From Dipetalonema caudispina (lineage: Eukaryota; Nematoda; Chromadorea; Rhabditida; Onchocercidae), in NCBI GenBank assembly GCA_013365325.1, contig JABVXV010000054.1:230347-294346 (forward strand): 64,000 nucleotides of DNA, read 5' to 3'. Below are positions 24,938 to 38,323 of the stretch, piece by piece. The translations under genes and the position numbers were made by a program. Under the pieces are notes generated by a model, which was given only the letters and a program-made list of their open reading frames with translations, was not told the origin of the DNA and did not search any database. Position 1 is the stretch's first letter. Every line of letters starts with the position of its first letter.

Positions 24938-26038
24938 ATGTCCTCGGGTGTCCTGGTCAATTCGGAGTGCCAAACTGTATTTCAACAACTTTCGGAAGGA
25001 AAGCATCACAAATTGCGCTATATCATTTACAAAATTGAGGATAAAGAAGTTGTGGTTGAGGCGGCTGTCTCACCCGATGAGGTCAGTTTTGCCACATTTG
25101 AAATTTGGCTCAATATGGACGGTGGTTATATACAGATTTTGAAAATAATTGCTATCCAGAAGGTTTAAACACAATAGATAACTTAATGATCTAAGCGCTC
25201 ATAACAAGGCAGTTAAATGATTTTTGGGATATTTTTAGTCACTATAAGTTGTCTTATTTGTAGCTTGGCGTAACAGATGATGATCACGACGAAAATTCGA
25301 AGACCGCATACGAAGCGTTCGTACAAGATTTAAGGGAACGAACGAATGGTTTCAAAGATTGTCGTTATGCTGTTTTCGACTTCAAATTTTCGTGTAATCG
25401 ACCCGGCGCAGGCACCTCTAAAATGGACAAAATTGTTTTCATACAGGTTGTCTGCAATTTAGGCTATAAATATTCTTCACACGTATGCTTTTTTTTAGAG
25501 GGACATCTAAAAAATGGGACACTTAAATTTAGAGCTGTAAATTGAAATTTACATGTCATTCGATTTTTGTGATGTCACTCCAAAGCATGAAAGAAACAGG
25601 CGAGTTTTTATTGAAATTTATTTGATTTGCAGCTGTGTCCTGATGGTGCACCAATTAAGAAAAAAATGGTTTATGCTTCGTCCGCATCTGCAATCAAGTC
25701 TTCGTTAGGAACTGCTAAAATTCTGCAGTTTCAAGTAAGTGTAATCTGTGCTGAGCACATCTGATTAGTTTATTTGAATGTTAGTAATATTGAGAGGAAA
25801 GCAGTGAATGTCAGGTAGTTTTGGCAACTAAAGTCTATTTTTTTAAACTCTATAAGATGTTGTGCTGTTTTGCAGATATTGTTCTTTCAAAATCTTACAG
25901 TCATCTTGCAACGATTTCTTCACTGAGTTATATCTAGGTTATGCTGTTATGAAAAATTATTTTAAGGTCTCAGATGATTCCGAAATTGCTCACAAGGAGC
26001 TTTTGTCGAAGCTGAGTGAAAAATATCGTGACAATTAA
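24938..26038 (+). CDS. unc-60: ADF/cofilin, UNC-60A type
   Basis: This actin-depolymerising factor severs and recycles actin filaments in the cytoplasm. Four exons (24938-25081, 25264-25446, 25633-25734, 25967-26038), all phase 0, give 166 residues; C. elegans UNC-60A is 165. The start gives MSSGVLVNSECQTVFQQLSEG. Other diagnostic parts are the LGVTDDDHDE insert typical of UNC-60A, DCRYAVFDFKF, the GTSKMDKIVFIQ strand, and the actin-binding helix region KKKMVYASSASAIKSSLG followed by LQFQVSDDSE. The Ser at position 2-3 could be a phospho-regulatory site as in other cofilins (family knowledge). In C. elegans the locus makes A and B isoforms from a shared first exon. Here the Met codon is contiguous with the A coding sequence, and no B-type exons were recognised downstream. 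Confidence 0.94.
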
Positions 26039-27868
26039 TGGTTTACTGATTGCTGCAGTTGTCAATTGGGGCGATGTACGTGACTGAAATGGATATTAGC
26101 CTCGTTGTTTTATGTTGATATTTATTTGGTTTATCATTAACGAAGATGAAATTGGATTTATGGTAGCTGCTTGAAGTCAGCTGGCCGTTAAATTCTATCG
26201 TTTAGAATCCCGGAGAAAAATTAACTGTTCTGTTCAGTAACACGCTTCAATTTATTAGATCCTAGTGCTTTGTAATTACAGCCATTTATACGAAGAGCTT
26301 CCATAATTTTTAGCTTTTAGAATGCGATTTATATTTGTTACTCATGTTGAGAATTCGGAAGATAGTTGCAGTAGTAACTGAGTAAAATGGTGAAAAAATC
26401 TTTCAAAACAGCGAGAAGTGAAAGGATAAGAAAATTGAATGAAAGAGCTGGATTACTGGTCAACACAATGAAAATAGTTCATTGGTTGCCCAAAGTTATT
26501 AAAAGTGCAACTGTTACCATGCCTTTTCATTGCATAAATTACAAATGTTTTTGGGATTGTAACTGAAGCTTTCGTGTTGATAGATTGCCTTTCTTTGAAA
26601 AATGGCTCACTCATTCGTTAAATGGGATTAAGTGTACGGAGAGGAAAATAGAAAGTAAGGAGAAATCAAATGAAAATTTTCGTTAAGAACCTAGCCTAGC
26701 GTTCGTGTTTTGTCCCTGACCAGTTATGGATAAACATTGAAGATAAGCTTGGGCTATAGTCCACCCATATTTAATTTGAAGAATTTCTTATGAAGTTAGA
26801 TTTCTTCCAAGTTTGCAACCTTGATTTGTCTCTCTTGTGCATCTTTGCAGTCCTTCATTCCGCTTTACAGTTTCGAATTCAATCATTCCTTGCCAACAAA
26901 ATTCATTTAGTATATGTCACTTCGTTTCAGTCGCACTTATCATTTTTTAGTTCTTCCTTCTCATATCATGTATGTTCACGCAGATATATACGTCTATTCA
27001 TACGCATATGCTCTGTATATCACTGTGTGCTGAATGTTTTTGCATAAGATTTGCTCTGAAAACTTTTTTTCGGTTGGAAATTGAATTAAGTTCCTTTCTT
27101 TAATGCTTAAGTTGAATTTAAATATAGTTTGTTTCGATTAGTATTAATAAAATATCTAATCAATTTGTACAAAAGTTCGAGCAGTTATGAACTACTCTAA
27201 TAATACTTTGTCATATTAAAGCAAATGTGATTTTAAACTTGAGCAGGCCATGACAAGTATACCGCTTGTTGGTTAGATAATTCTTCGGATCGAAACAGGT
27301 ACTGTCGATCTATTGATTGAATACGGAACGGTGTGATGGTGGACACTGTAATTCTTTTACTTGGGATAGTAATATAAAATCGTGAGTGCGTAACAGGAGA
27401 GAATTTGTAATGAGGAGATTGTGAGATAAAGGGAAATCTTGATGAGCTATTCAGTATTTTAGTGGTCACTGATGTTTTGAGTTTGATATAAACAAGACTG
27501 ACATACATGTTTTTATGGATGTGGGATAGCACAAGTTGGTATCCCAATTAATCAGTGGTACTAGCATTTGTTGATAACTTGGACCTCTCGTGACCTGTTT
27601 TAGTTGTTATGTAATGTTTTGTTCAGACCAATAAATGTTTGAACTCTGAATTTTGTGTTGATACTGAAAACTCACTGTATAAATCGAGGACGTACAAGTG
27701 CTGTTGCACTGTTGGCCTAGTGACAGCCAATTTAACTTGATACTTCTTACCTCAGATATCAGTTGTTCTTGGAAATAATTTTAGGGAAGTAGAAGATAGG
27801 GAATAATGTCCTAATCGTATTACAGGTTTTCATTTGAAAAAAATCTTTGCTTCTGTAATCGTCAAATC
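26039..27868. other. Intergenic between ADF/cofilin and CCT7; one short basic ORF
   Basis: No second cofilin exon set was recognised. A 59-residue ORF at 26387-26566 (+) starts MVKKSFKTARSERIRK and ends in a Cys-containing tail (KCFWDCN). It has no recognised homologue and is not beyond what chance gives in this AT-rich DNA. ORFs at 26790-27047 and 27233-27547 look non-coding. Confidence 0.35.
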
Positions 27869-30800
27869 ATGATGAACGCACCAATAATTCTGTTGAAAGA
27901 GGGAACAGAAGCAAAGTTTGGCAAACAACAAATAATTAGTAATATCAGTGCATGCAATGTAATCGCCGATAGTGTTCGCACCACTCTGGGACCTCGTGGC
28001 ATGGATAAACTAATCATCGATTCTAAAGGTATAAACAGCGCATCAAATTCTGTCAAGGTTTTTCTTGAATATAATCGTGCGTGTGTAGGTGTCATTAGCT
28101 TTGGTCGAGAACCTGGTGTTTGGTGTGCATTTGTTCAATTAACTGAAGATTCATTAAGCTAAGTGTCTGAATTGATTTTTTGTCCCGGTATTCACTGTTT
28201 TGAGTCCTTCCTAAGTTCTTGTCATCAAAACTGTTACTTAAACTTCTATTTTTTTTGCCTCTTCCAGGCACAGTTTTTCTTTCTTTTTATCAGGTCAGTC
28301 CATTGTACTACAGTACGTCATTACCTGTTCGTAATTGGTTCCCTTGCATACAGTGAATGATATATTATTTGATATCCTTTAATAAATGGGCTTCAGGTAA
28401 AACGACGATCTCAAACGATGGAGCAACCATTCTGAAATTATTGGATGTTGTTTTTCCGGCTGCTCAAGTTATGGTTGATATAGCGAAAAGTCAGGATGCT
28501 GAAGTTGGCGATGGCACTACTTCAGGTAAATGCTTGTTGTAAATGGGGCGTAATTACTAAGACCTTTATTGTATGGCTGTGCCGGTCGAATGCTAACCTT
28601 TTAATATTTCATTGTTTTCAGTTGTAGTATTGGCGGCGGAGCTTTTGAAACGTTCAAAACCTTTCATTGAAGATGGCGTTAGTCCACAGCTAATAATTCG
28701 GTCCTATTCAAAGGCTTGTGAAGAGGTTTGTCTGTTTTTGATTGTTGGGTCACAACATCGAAATAACAAAATGGATTATCAAACGCAGCATTCTCGTGTA
28801 TATAATGACATTTCGAGTGTCCTACAGTAACTCAATGGCTACCGTTTAATTGTGCTATAAAATTATTAAAATGGATAGAGTGTAAGGGGAAGGAAGCTTT
28901 TTTCGATGTTTTGTAATTTAAGGCAATCAGTCGGCTTAAACAATTAGCTGTAAAAATCAGTGGTGATACTAATATGCGTGAAATGCTGAAACGATGTGCC
29001 ACTACTTGTCTCAGCAGTAAATTGGTACGTTTTATGCTTCTCACACATTTACTGTGTTTTCACCTTTTCATTCAAATAATAGTTGAAGTTCCCAACTATC
29101 TTTGGTCAAAATCATTGCCTTACTAGCTCAGAGTAGTCTAGTGGGCTAATAATTAATTGATTGCTAGAATTTTTTCCTGCCCTTTTGGTGCAGTTTTGTT
29201 TTATCAAAGGTGTCTTCGGATACATTTATATTTGAACTGTACCGTTTAATTTGTCCAGTGTTTTGAGAACTCTAATTTTCCTTATTATGCTGTTGATTTG
29301 GTTGTTGCTTTAACGTTTGTCTTGACGTTTTTGACTTATTCGAAGCTTGGAATAATTCCCTGCTTTTTTCTGTCACGACTGCTGAAAGAACTGAGATCGA
29401 TTTTTTTTTTGCCTGTGAATTATTTACATTTATTTTATTAAAATTCAAGATAAGCCAAGAACGAGAATTCTTCGCTGAAATGGCTGTTGATGCCGTCTCC
29501 TACTTGGATGAAAATCTGTCATCAAATATGATAGGGATTAAGAAAGTCAGCGGTGGATCTCTTTCGGTATGTGTTTTCCTGAAGAATTGATTCTCCTGCT
29601 TTTATGAATTCTACAGTCATTTGATACACTAACATCAATTTTTCAGGATTCCCAACTTGTTAAAGGTATCGCATTTAAGAAGGCATTCAGTTATGCAGGC
29701 TTTGAAATGCAGCCAAAACATTACAAAAATCCGTTTGTTGCTTTGCTGAACATTGAATTGGAACTCAAAGCTGAAAAAGACAACGCAGAAATGAGAATTC
29801 AAAGTGTGGACGAATATCAGAAGGTATTTGCTTTTGTAAGGGTTTTTCACCTATAGAAAAATGGAATAAGTTTTTCTTAGTGATGCTAGTTAAAATTCCG
29901 TCATATAAACTTTAGTTGCTGATTTATATTGTGATACGGATGTTTTTCTATATCTGCCTTTGTTTTTCAGATTGTTGATGCTGAATGGACAATTTTATAT
30001 GACAAACTGAAGAAAATTCATGAATCTGGAGCGAAAGTGGTACTTTCGAAACTACCAATTGGAGATGTGGCGACGCAGTGGTTTGCTGACAGGTAACTTT
30101 TGCCGTCCAACGTTACTTTTATGCTGTTTTTAATAATAAAAAATTCGTGCTTTAGAATTTGCAAAAACTTTCTTTCTAGTAAAATGACTTTTATTTATAA
30201 ATAACGTTCTTTCATTATAATCTATGTCTTTATAATGGAAGAATGATGCTACTAGACTCGAACTAGGTGGACTTGTATTTAGTTTTTTTGTTCATTCTAA
30301 TCTGTACAGCTATACAAAGTTGTCCATTTCTGCACATTTTAATTTTTGCTTCCTTAAGTCTTTCGGAATATATAATCTGTTCTTAAAGGGATATGTTCTG
30401 TGCGGGACGTGTTGAACAGGCTGATATGGATAGACTAATTGCCGCATGTGGTGGTACTATTCTCACAACAGTAAGTCAGATTAATAAGGAACTTCTTGGA
30501 AGCTGCGCTGAATTTTACGAACAACAAGTAGGAAGTGAACGGTATTGTTTTCATTTTCGCATTTTCTGTGTTGCATTTATTTAGAATTAATTGGATTACA
30601 GTTGGTTTTGAGTACTACTGTTGACAGTGTTGGGTGGAAATTATCTTCGATGGGTTGCGAAGTGTTGCCATATCCCAACTGAAAATCATTCCCTGTTTTT
30701 CTGTATTGCTTTTCCATTTTTTCCAAATTCCTTCTATTTCAGATATAATTTCTTCCTGGACTGTACAAAGGCTAAGTCTTGCACCGTGATTTTGCGCGGT

Positions 30801-32100
30801 AGTGCAGAGCAATTCATTGCAGAAACAGAACGTTCCTTGCACGATGCAATCATGATTGTACGACGTGCTAAAAAAAATGATACAATTGTCGCTGGTTTGT
30901 TTTACATCATTCTGCATAATTTTATGCTATTTAGTCGTATGGCTTGTCTTTTTTCATTATTATTTCTATGCTCTTATTTGCTTAACAATTTCTGCCCTAC
31001 TTTATTTTACAAACTTGAGCTAATCACGAACATTCTCCCCAAAATTCAAGCTCAAAAAAATCAAAAGAAGCTTTTCTTCGTAGGCAGACCTTTTTGCTTA
31101 CATTTTTAATTTTTGTTCCTCAACATTTGGAACGGTGGAGAGTAATGAATGCTGCCATGTGCTTGTCTTTTTTTGCATGCGAATTTTATGTAATTACAAT
31201 CATTTATAGTTGGCTAATAAAGTTACTATATAAGAAATCCCACTGCTTATTTAACTTCAGGTGGTGGTGCTATTGAAATGGAACTTTCACGACATATTAG
31301 AGATATTTCTAAAACTATCGCGGGTAAAGAGCAATTCTTTTGGCAAGCATTCGCCAAGACTTTAGAGGTCTCGTTTTGTTTGATCTTTTCTTTTTCACAC
31401 AAGATTTATGGTGAAATAATGGAGGAACCAAATTTCAAAATAAGAAAAGCCAAATTTCCTTCTATTGTATTTGAAGCACTGTTCGTTGATTAATTACTTG
31501 GTTGTCATTCAGTTTTATCAACTGAGAATGAATTTGAAATGCTTAGCATTTTCATTTCAATATGGTGCAACTCATCGAGATTTTCTTTAGATTCGTGGTG
31601 ATGGTTATCTTAATTAGCCAACGTTAGCCGTGTAAACTGAGAAAACAACTTATATCTTTATCGTTTTTAAGATAATTCCAAAACAGCTGTGCTACAACGC
31701 GGGCATTGATGCCACGGACATACTGAATCGATTGCGGCATCGACACGCGAAGGGAGATAAGTGGGCGGGGATTGATATTTATGCGGAAGATGTCAGTGAC
31801 AATATGGAAGCTTGTATTTGGGAACCAGCTATTGTGAAACTAGTATGCTTTTCATTGAGTTCCCATTAAGGAATTTAGTTTTCTTGATTTACTTTTTGTG
31901 AAAACAATAATTGAGGATAGCGGTAAGATATGCTCAGGTTTTGTTATTCAATTTCTTATTATTGTCCACAAAATATTCATCAATACCATTTTCAGAATGC
32001 GCTGACAGCAGCAACCGAAGCAGCGTGTCTTGTTTTAAGCATTGATCAAACGATCAAGAATCCTCGTTCAGCAGGTGGTGGTCAGTTACCTGATATGTAG
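27869..32100 (+). CDS. cct-7: T-complex chaperonin subunit eta (CCT7/TCP-1-eta)
   Basis: This is one of eight subunits of the cytosolic TRiC/CCT ring, which folds actin and tubulin using ATP. Twelve exons join in frame to 532 residues (human 543): 27869-28028, 28397-28525, 28622-28725, 28923-29024, 29450-29566, 29647-29823, 29971-30092, 30389-30541, 30743-30894, 31261-31367, 31672-31842, 31996-32100. The start [13 protein letters not shown] matches human. ATP-site motifs are [36 protein letters not shown] and [11 protein letters not shown]. Eta-specific stretches include [32 protein letters not shown] and [16 protein letters not shown]. The C-terminus ends [10 protein letters not shown], shorter than the Gly/Arg-rich human tail. 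The gene lies 1.8 kb downstream of ADF/cofilin on the same strand. Confidence 0.95.
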
Positions 32101-32170
32101 AACATCTTTTATCAGGATATTATTCGGAATATTATTGGGATTACTTTTATCAAAAAAACTCTGCTTGAGA

Positions 32171-32176
32171 AATAAA
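32171..32176 (+). terminator. AATAAA poly(A) signal of CCT7
   Basis: The AATAAA hexamer lies 71 bp after the CCT7 stop codon. Confidence 0.6.
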
Positions 32177-35057
32177 AAAAACAAAAAGGAATCAGATTTT
32201 ATGCTTACAAGCAACCAGTTCCCTTATTTGTTTTTATTAATTTTAGTTCATTTTCACTGATTTGGTGAACAATGGAAAGTTGGTTTGTTGAAATTCTTGT
32301 TTGAAATTAAAATATCCCCATCACTTTAATTGTCAGTGCTTGAATTATTTGTTGAATTGCTTCCTTGGATTTTTTTTTACAAATAAAATAATGCTTATGT
32401 TTTCGATTCAAAGACTAAATGTGGAAGGTGTAGAGAATTAAACGTGATCTTTAATTGTTTTGAATCATTGGTCGTGACATTGTGGAGGAATAAGTCCAAA
32501 AATAAGTTTCAATTTTATTATTTGTAATTTCTACAAAGTTGTCCTTTAAGAAATGAAGCTCGGTAATAAATGTCGGCAATAAACTCAGGTATTTTATTAG
32601 TAATTTAATACTTAATGTGTCGCGAATATATGTTGTCTTGGGTTGTATCAGTTAATTAATGAATGAAACTGCAGTATTTCTAACCAAAAGCTGTGGGGAC
32701 GAACGATTCATGTGAAGAGTAAAAACAATTGAGGACGGCATAAGGGTAGCACATGCAAATTATTACTGTTCAGCTATTGAGTATTAAACTTTAAATTTAG
32801 TTCATCAGATTTACATATGTTCATCATCTCACCTTGTCTGTAGCACTACCAATTCGGAACTTATTCTAACGAATTGATCAACTTTGTGGCTATTGCAAAT
32901 GACATGTACAAGTAATGCTTGCATGTAAGATGTTTGAGTTCAGTTTTTTAATATGAATTCTTTTTTATATTCTTGTTTTATGTAAGGTTTTGCAGTCATG
33001 AATTTCCTTCTTATGGTTAATATTTTACTGTAAGACTTGATGGAGTCATGTGCCAGCCTTTTTAACAGGTTCGTTGTGATGGCTGCTTTGTTACTCATAA
33101 ACTATGAAACTGATAAGGTTGATAATTTGCCTAACAATTGATAGTACTTAAATATCAGGATGTATTGCATAGGATGTGCTGGACCCAAATAAGACCTCAT
33201 ATCATTTTTCTTTTTGTTATTTGAAGTTTTATTTATTTAACAAAATTAACTTGAAATAAGTTGGATTTAATGCGCTCTATGTTCAGTCAGTGATGATAAA
33301 AAAATTGAAGGGAATTCGATTTTACTGCAAAAGAATGAATTGCAAGGTAGTCCCAAGACATTTTTGACTATTTGACTGTTGACGTTATGCAGGTGAAATC
33401 TATTCCGAATACACTTAAATTTCATGTTGAATGTTGAACAAACATCATTCAGATCAAAAAAGTACTGTTCTGTCATCTTTCATTTTACTCTTTTTAATTT
33501 TAATTTTTTATTTTTAACTTTAACTTCGTTTTGAAGCAGTTTCTTTTTTGACATAATATGAATTGAACTTGAAATTGTGCTTTGAACTCGTTTCGATGAA
33601 TCTTATTTCTCTTAATGTTAGACATTCTTTATATACTGGAAAACGACTGGTTTAGATTCATTAAGAAAGTACATAAAGGAATTCAGAAAAATACCCGGAA
33701 ACTTTCCGCATCGTTTATGAATTGAAAATTCATAAACATAAATCATCTACTGATTTTGATATTGATTTTTTTTGTTGTTCATGATCTTTTAAAAATCAAT
33801 AGGTTTTAATCCTTAATGAATCTAAATTAGACGATAGCTATTTTTATGCTACAAATTTCAATCTTTCTTTTAAGAAATGATTCTGTTGCTCGTAGATGTC
33901 ATTTCATGCTGATTCAATTTTAGGGTGTTAGCAGAAATTTGCATATGGGAACACTAATAGCATTCAAGACAATTTCCGAGTTAAAGATTATATTAGAATT
34001 ATTGAAACTTTGAATTTTGTTTTTTATATTTATATTTCACCCTAAATTTTATGGAAATCAGACATTATTTTAAATCACTGCAGTAATTTTGGTGCAAAAA
34101 TTTGGCGGAAGTGAAAAGATCAAAATTATTTTTTGTAATTTTCATTTTGATAAGGAAGTACTACTACATTTGAACTCTGCTTCAATTTTTTTGAAACTGA
34201 AATAAGGTTTGTAAAAAATTAATGTGATGAAAGATTTGAAAGGTACTGAATTAATCTCTTGAAAGATGATGGGTGCATACTTGGGAGACATATTCATGAG
34301 CTGTTAGATCTTTAAAACTTCTAATAATAATAATATTCCTTCTAACCTTTCAGATATAAGTTTCATTTGTTTGCGATAATTTTTCAAACTTTGAGGGATG
34401 TTGGACAAGTGATCGTGATTGATGTTAGAAAGAAAATGAAGGTTGAAAGATTAACAAAGATCTCTTGATGATTTTGCTCCCTGCGAACTAGATCAATGAG
34501 GCAACTCAAAGATGATGGCATCTGCAATGTATGGCTGTAAGCTATTTGAAAAATCTCTTCAAATTTCGAAAAGTGAACATTTTTTATTGGATTACGAAAC
34601 TGGCACCACAATACGATAGTATGGTTTTCAATAATTTCATCCTCTTTGCAATAGCTGCTTGTGATGACGCCTGGATTCATCATACATACATCATACATAT
34701 AAACATAGAAATTATTGTTGCTGTTGATAATTTAGATGTTTGGAATAAATTTTCATTACTACTTTAATTTTAACTAATGACCAAATGACCATTTATATGG
34801 TAATATTCATTCAATGAAGTTTGCAAATTCTGTTAGGGAATTAATCAATATTATAACTTACTTGTTACATTCATTCGATCGAATGACTCTGTAAAAGATG
34901 AACTTCTTTTCAGATTTATTTTCAATTAAATTAGGAGATTGATTAATGGATAAAATGCTTCTAACGTTGTCGTTTCCTTAAGAGATGTCTTTTCTTTTTT
35001 TCCCTTTGGGATTTAATGCAAATGAAAAAAGATTTGGTGCTTATCTCCGACAGTGCT
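32177..35057. other. Gene-poor AT-rich DNA
   Basis: Only short, low-complexity ORFs occur here. The ORFs at 33267-33476 (-), 34384-34698 (-) and 34531-34767 (+) show no motif or consistent splice pattern. No repeat family or RNA gene was recognised. Confidence 0.45.
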
Positions 35058-35775
35058 TTACCGGTATAGTTCGAGGGCGGTAACTTTTGTCTTATTTTTT
35101 GCTCTCATCTTACGACAGTTATCAGATTTTGTCTCTTTCCGACCAGCGGTTCCGATCGGTCTAACAATATAACTAGGTGAGGTTTTGAATTGCGGTGGTT
35201 TCAAGAGTGCTAATATGTGGAAGATTTTTTGCGAAGCTGAAGCCAAATATGAAGATCATGATGGAAAAGATATATTATCATAGTTCTCCTCCACTTATCC
35301 CATTCCGTTCACGTAACGAGAACTGAAACTAGAATTAAACTAATTTCTTAAATTTTAAAACTTTTGAAAGTACTTGGAAAAATTACAAAGTTAAGGAAGA
35401 TGATAAGTGAAATATCCACAATATCGATCATTATGATTGTAAGTTTGCCTATCGTAGATATTGTTCAAGTAATCACTCTCGTGACTTTCATCCCATTCAT
35501 CGTATTCTTTATCATTCGAATATTCATCACAATGCGCTTTCTGAAGGTAAACTTCATACATTGCCTCTCGCTGTGTTGAATTAGAAGATTTCTCACAATA
35601 TCTTGGAAAATTCACACCGTGGAAAGCGTTTTAGTTCTCTGTGACAATGGCGGAGTGACAACATTATCTATTCCTTCGAAATTCCTGTGAAGTCTCGTCC
35701 CTCGCAATCTTCGTGTATTTTATCCCAGAAGACTTGGTTGATCTTCTGAATCTTACCTAAACGTCGACTACTCAT
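35058..35775 (-). CDS. Candidate unrecognised gene fragment(s)
   Basis: Several less AT-rich open stretches line up on the minus strand. From ATG 35775 one reads MSSRRLGKIQKINQVFWDK. Around 35640-35700 another frame reads NFEGIDNVVTPPLSQRTKT before a GTGTGA. At 35391-35615 is a Tyr/Asp/Glu-rich stretch (EYDEWDESHESDYLNNIYD). At 35058-35246 is a Lys/Arg-rich stretch ending in a stop. AG acceptor-like sites precede some of them, but phases could not be closed into one chain. I do not recognise the product. It could be a small gene, or fragments of one disturbed by the nearby assembly problem. Confidence 0.3.
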
Positions 35776-36274
35776 ATCACCAAATTCAAGGTCAGCTCAG
35801 TACTAATTAATTCAGTGCTAATCACCGTGACGGATAAACAAATAAATTGCTAGTGCTTTCTAAAAAATGATCATAATTTTGAAATCATTGAACTAAAAAC
35901 AATGTCATCAAATTGGCACATTTACCAAAAAATGGAAATAATTCAAACGTGCAAATCTAACGGATACCAGGAAGGTATTTGACAGCGTTGAGTTTTAGCA
36001 GAAAACATTTCGGAGCCTTATCTCTAAGCGAAAACCCTCACAAGGTACAACATTATCTTTTAGCCATTTGACCAATTCTCGATTTAATCTCCACATTATA
36101 TTACACCATTAGATTAACACATCTTTTAACATTGACAACAAAAGACGAATATTTTCATATCTTTGAATCTGCGATATTTGAATCTCATATCTGCGATAAT
36201 GACGAACGGAGTTACAAAACTTATCGACTCTTTACCATCCATAATACACAAATTCTTCAAGTCATAGATCAACT

Positions 36275-36395
36275 GAATTAGTTTCGTGCTTGTAATACTA
36301 CGAGTATTTTGTTAACGTTGGAGATTCAATTCTTTCAAATCTTTGTCGTGCAACAGAATCTAAGCCAGAAATCTGTACAATGTCAATTGTGATAA
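36275..36395. repeat. 121-bp exact duplication, left copy beside the gap
   Basis: These 121 bp are identical to 36496-36616 on the other side of the N run. Exact identity abutting both gap edges is typical of overlapping contig ends that were not merged. Confidence 0.9.
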
Positions 36396-36495
36396 NNNNN
36401 NNNNNNNNNNNNNNNNNNNNNNNNNNNNNNNNNNNNNNNNNNNNNNNNNNNNNNNNNNNNNNNNNNNNNNNNNNNNNNNNNNNNNNNNNNNNNNN
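36396..36495. other. Assembly gap (100 N)
   Basis: Exactly 100 N, a placeholder scaffold gap. Because the flanks are the same 121 bp, the true gap is probably absent (negative length). Confidence 0.98.
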
Positions 36496-36616
36496 GAATT
36501 AGTTTCGTGCTTGTAATACTACGAGTATTTTGTTAACGTTGGAGATTCAATTCTTTCAAATCTTTGTCGTGCAACAGAATCTAAGCCAGAAATCTGTACA
36601 ATGTCAATTGTGATAA
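36496..36616. repeat. 121-bp exact duplication, right copy beside the gap
   Basis: Base-for-base copy of 36275-36395, as checked by reading both. Confidence 0.9.
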
Positions 36617-38323
36617 TCTCTCTTTTATCACTATGATGATTGCTTCCAATAGTTTTTCATTGCTGTCCCTATGCTATTTAGCAGTTTACAAATTTCTCCA
36701 AAAAATTAATGATATTATCAGTAAGGAGTCTTAATTCTTTTTCTGAAAAACTATATATATATATATTTGGGATTAAATGCAATATCAGAAGGTTAAGATT
36801 TTATAATTTTTTAGTTTGAAGGCATGTTGAATGCTAAAGATGTCATTAAAAGTAGTGAAATCTTAGTACTTTAAATCATTTCCCTGCTTCTATCATCCTT
36901 CTCAGGGAAACTTTCCAGTCTTTTCCGAAATAATTTGTTTAGCTTAATCTCTCGAGAAAATCGTCTTTCTTTGTGCAACAGTGCCAAAAAAACACGGTTT
37001 CAAACTTCAATATTTGAAATTGTAAATTTTGTCAAAAATCGTTTATTTATAATAAATCCATAGAATGTCCAAAAACCGATCCAATTCAAAATTAACAATT
37101 ATTATAAGATTGATTTTACAATTGTTTGTTAGACATGTCATTCCTCTTTTTATTGACTCTAATTTTTAAAATCAGTTAACTTTTTAGATTTACTTCCTAT
37201 TTACATTTATCCATCTCTGTTCTTAATTATTTCGTCGTCATTTTATTATTATTTACTTTTCATTATCTATAAACTCATCAGTTAGTTCAAAGGATTCTAA
37301 CCTGCAAGTTGTTTCATCTTTCGTTCACTTTTATCATGACCCATTGATAAAAAGATACTGACATCCTCCTGTAGTGTTTTTTTTTTTTTTTTGCAGTGAA
37401 AGGATATATTCATTTGTTATCACTTCACAAATGATATTTTATTCTCACAAATCATAAACTATTTTTGAAATTGCAACTTATTTGGAATCAAATTAATTAT
37501 CTCAAAGTGTTCGTTTTACTTAATTTCTTGACCACTTATAATAGATGGTTTAAAAGACAAAATTAAACATGCAAAATTTTCATTTATCACTACAAATGAT
37601 TAAATCTAATTCAGTTTTCTGAAACAGTGATCGAAGTATGATACCACAATATGAAATGCTGTACTTTTGTTGGCGATGAGAAGAGGTGACAATAGCACGA
37701 CTTAGTCATTTTATTAGCGAACTATGAAGTTTTGAATACGACTTTCTTTTTATCAATATAAAATCATTTATGGTTCATTACGACTTCATTTCATTTTAAA
37801 CAGCTATCGGTGCGTGCCTAAACTTTGCTCATTTCGAGACTGTAACAAATTTTTTATTAAAACTTCCAATATAACGGACTCGTACGTCAGGTACTCTTCT
37901 AAATTAGTTCTTCTATCAGTTCTTTCAGTATTGATCCTTCATTACTTTTCCATATTTTCATACTTCTATTTTTTCGTCTCAATGAAATGAAATCCTGAAG
38001 TTTGAGACACTTTAATCAGAAGTACTTTTTAATAATTTCGGGTAAATAACTGAAGTAAAATCAAAGAAAAGATCTATTCCTTGCAGTTTGTAATCAATAC
38101 GAATAATTGGCGCTAATATATTTAATCTACAATCATACACCAATGTATACCTTTTCTGACTTACCCAATGAGTTGTTTAGTCTCTCATTTTAAGAACTCC
38201 CTGTAAAGTTTAGTTCTTTTAGTAAAAGAATTATGAAAAGTCTTTGACAGTTATTTTTCTTGTTAAATTAAAGATTTTATTTAATCTTTATTCTTACAAC
38301 AGGTTGCAATATTTCAATTTATA
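36617..38323. other. Gene-poor AT-rich DNA
   Basis: Contains a short (AT)n run near 36752-36765 and a T run near 37378-37394. No conserved exon was recognised. Confidence 0.45.

Noticed and set aside
34384..34767. Overlapping ORFs on both strands (104 and 78 codons)
   Set aside because: No motif, no splice context and no compositional signal favouring either strand.
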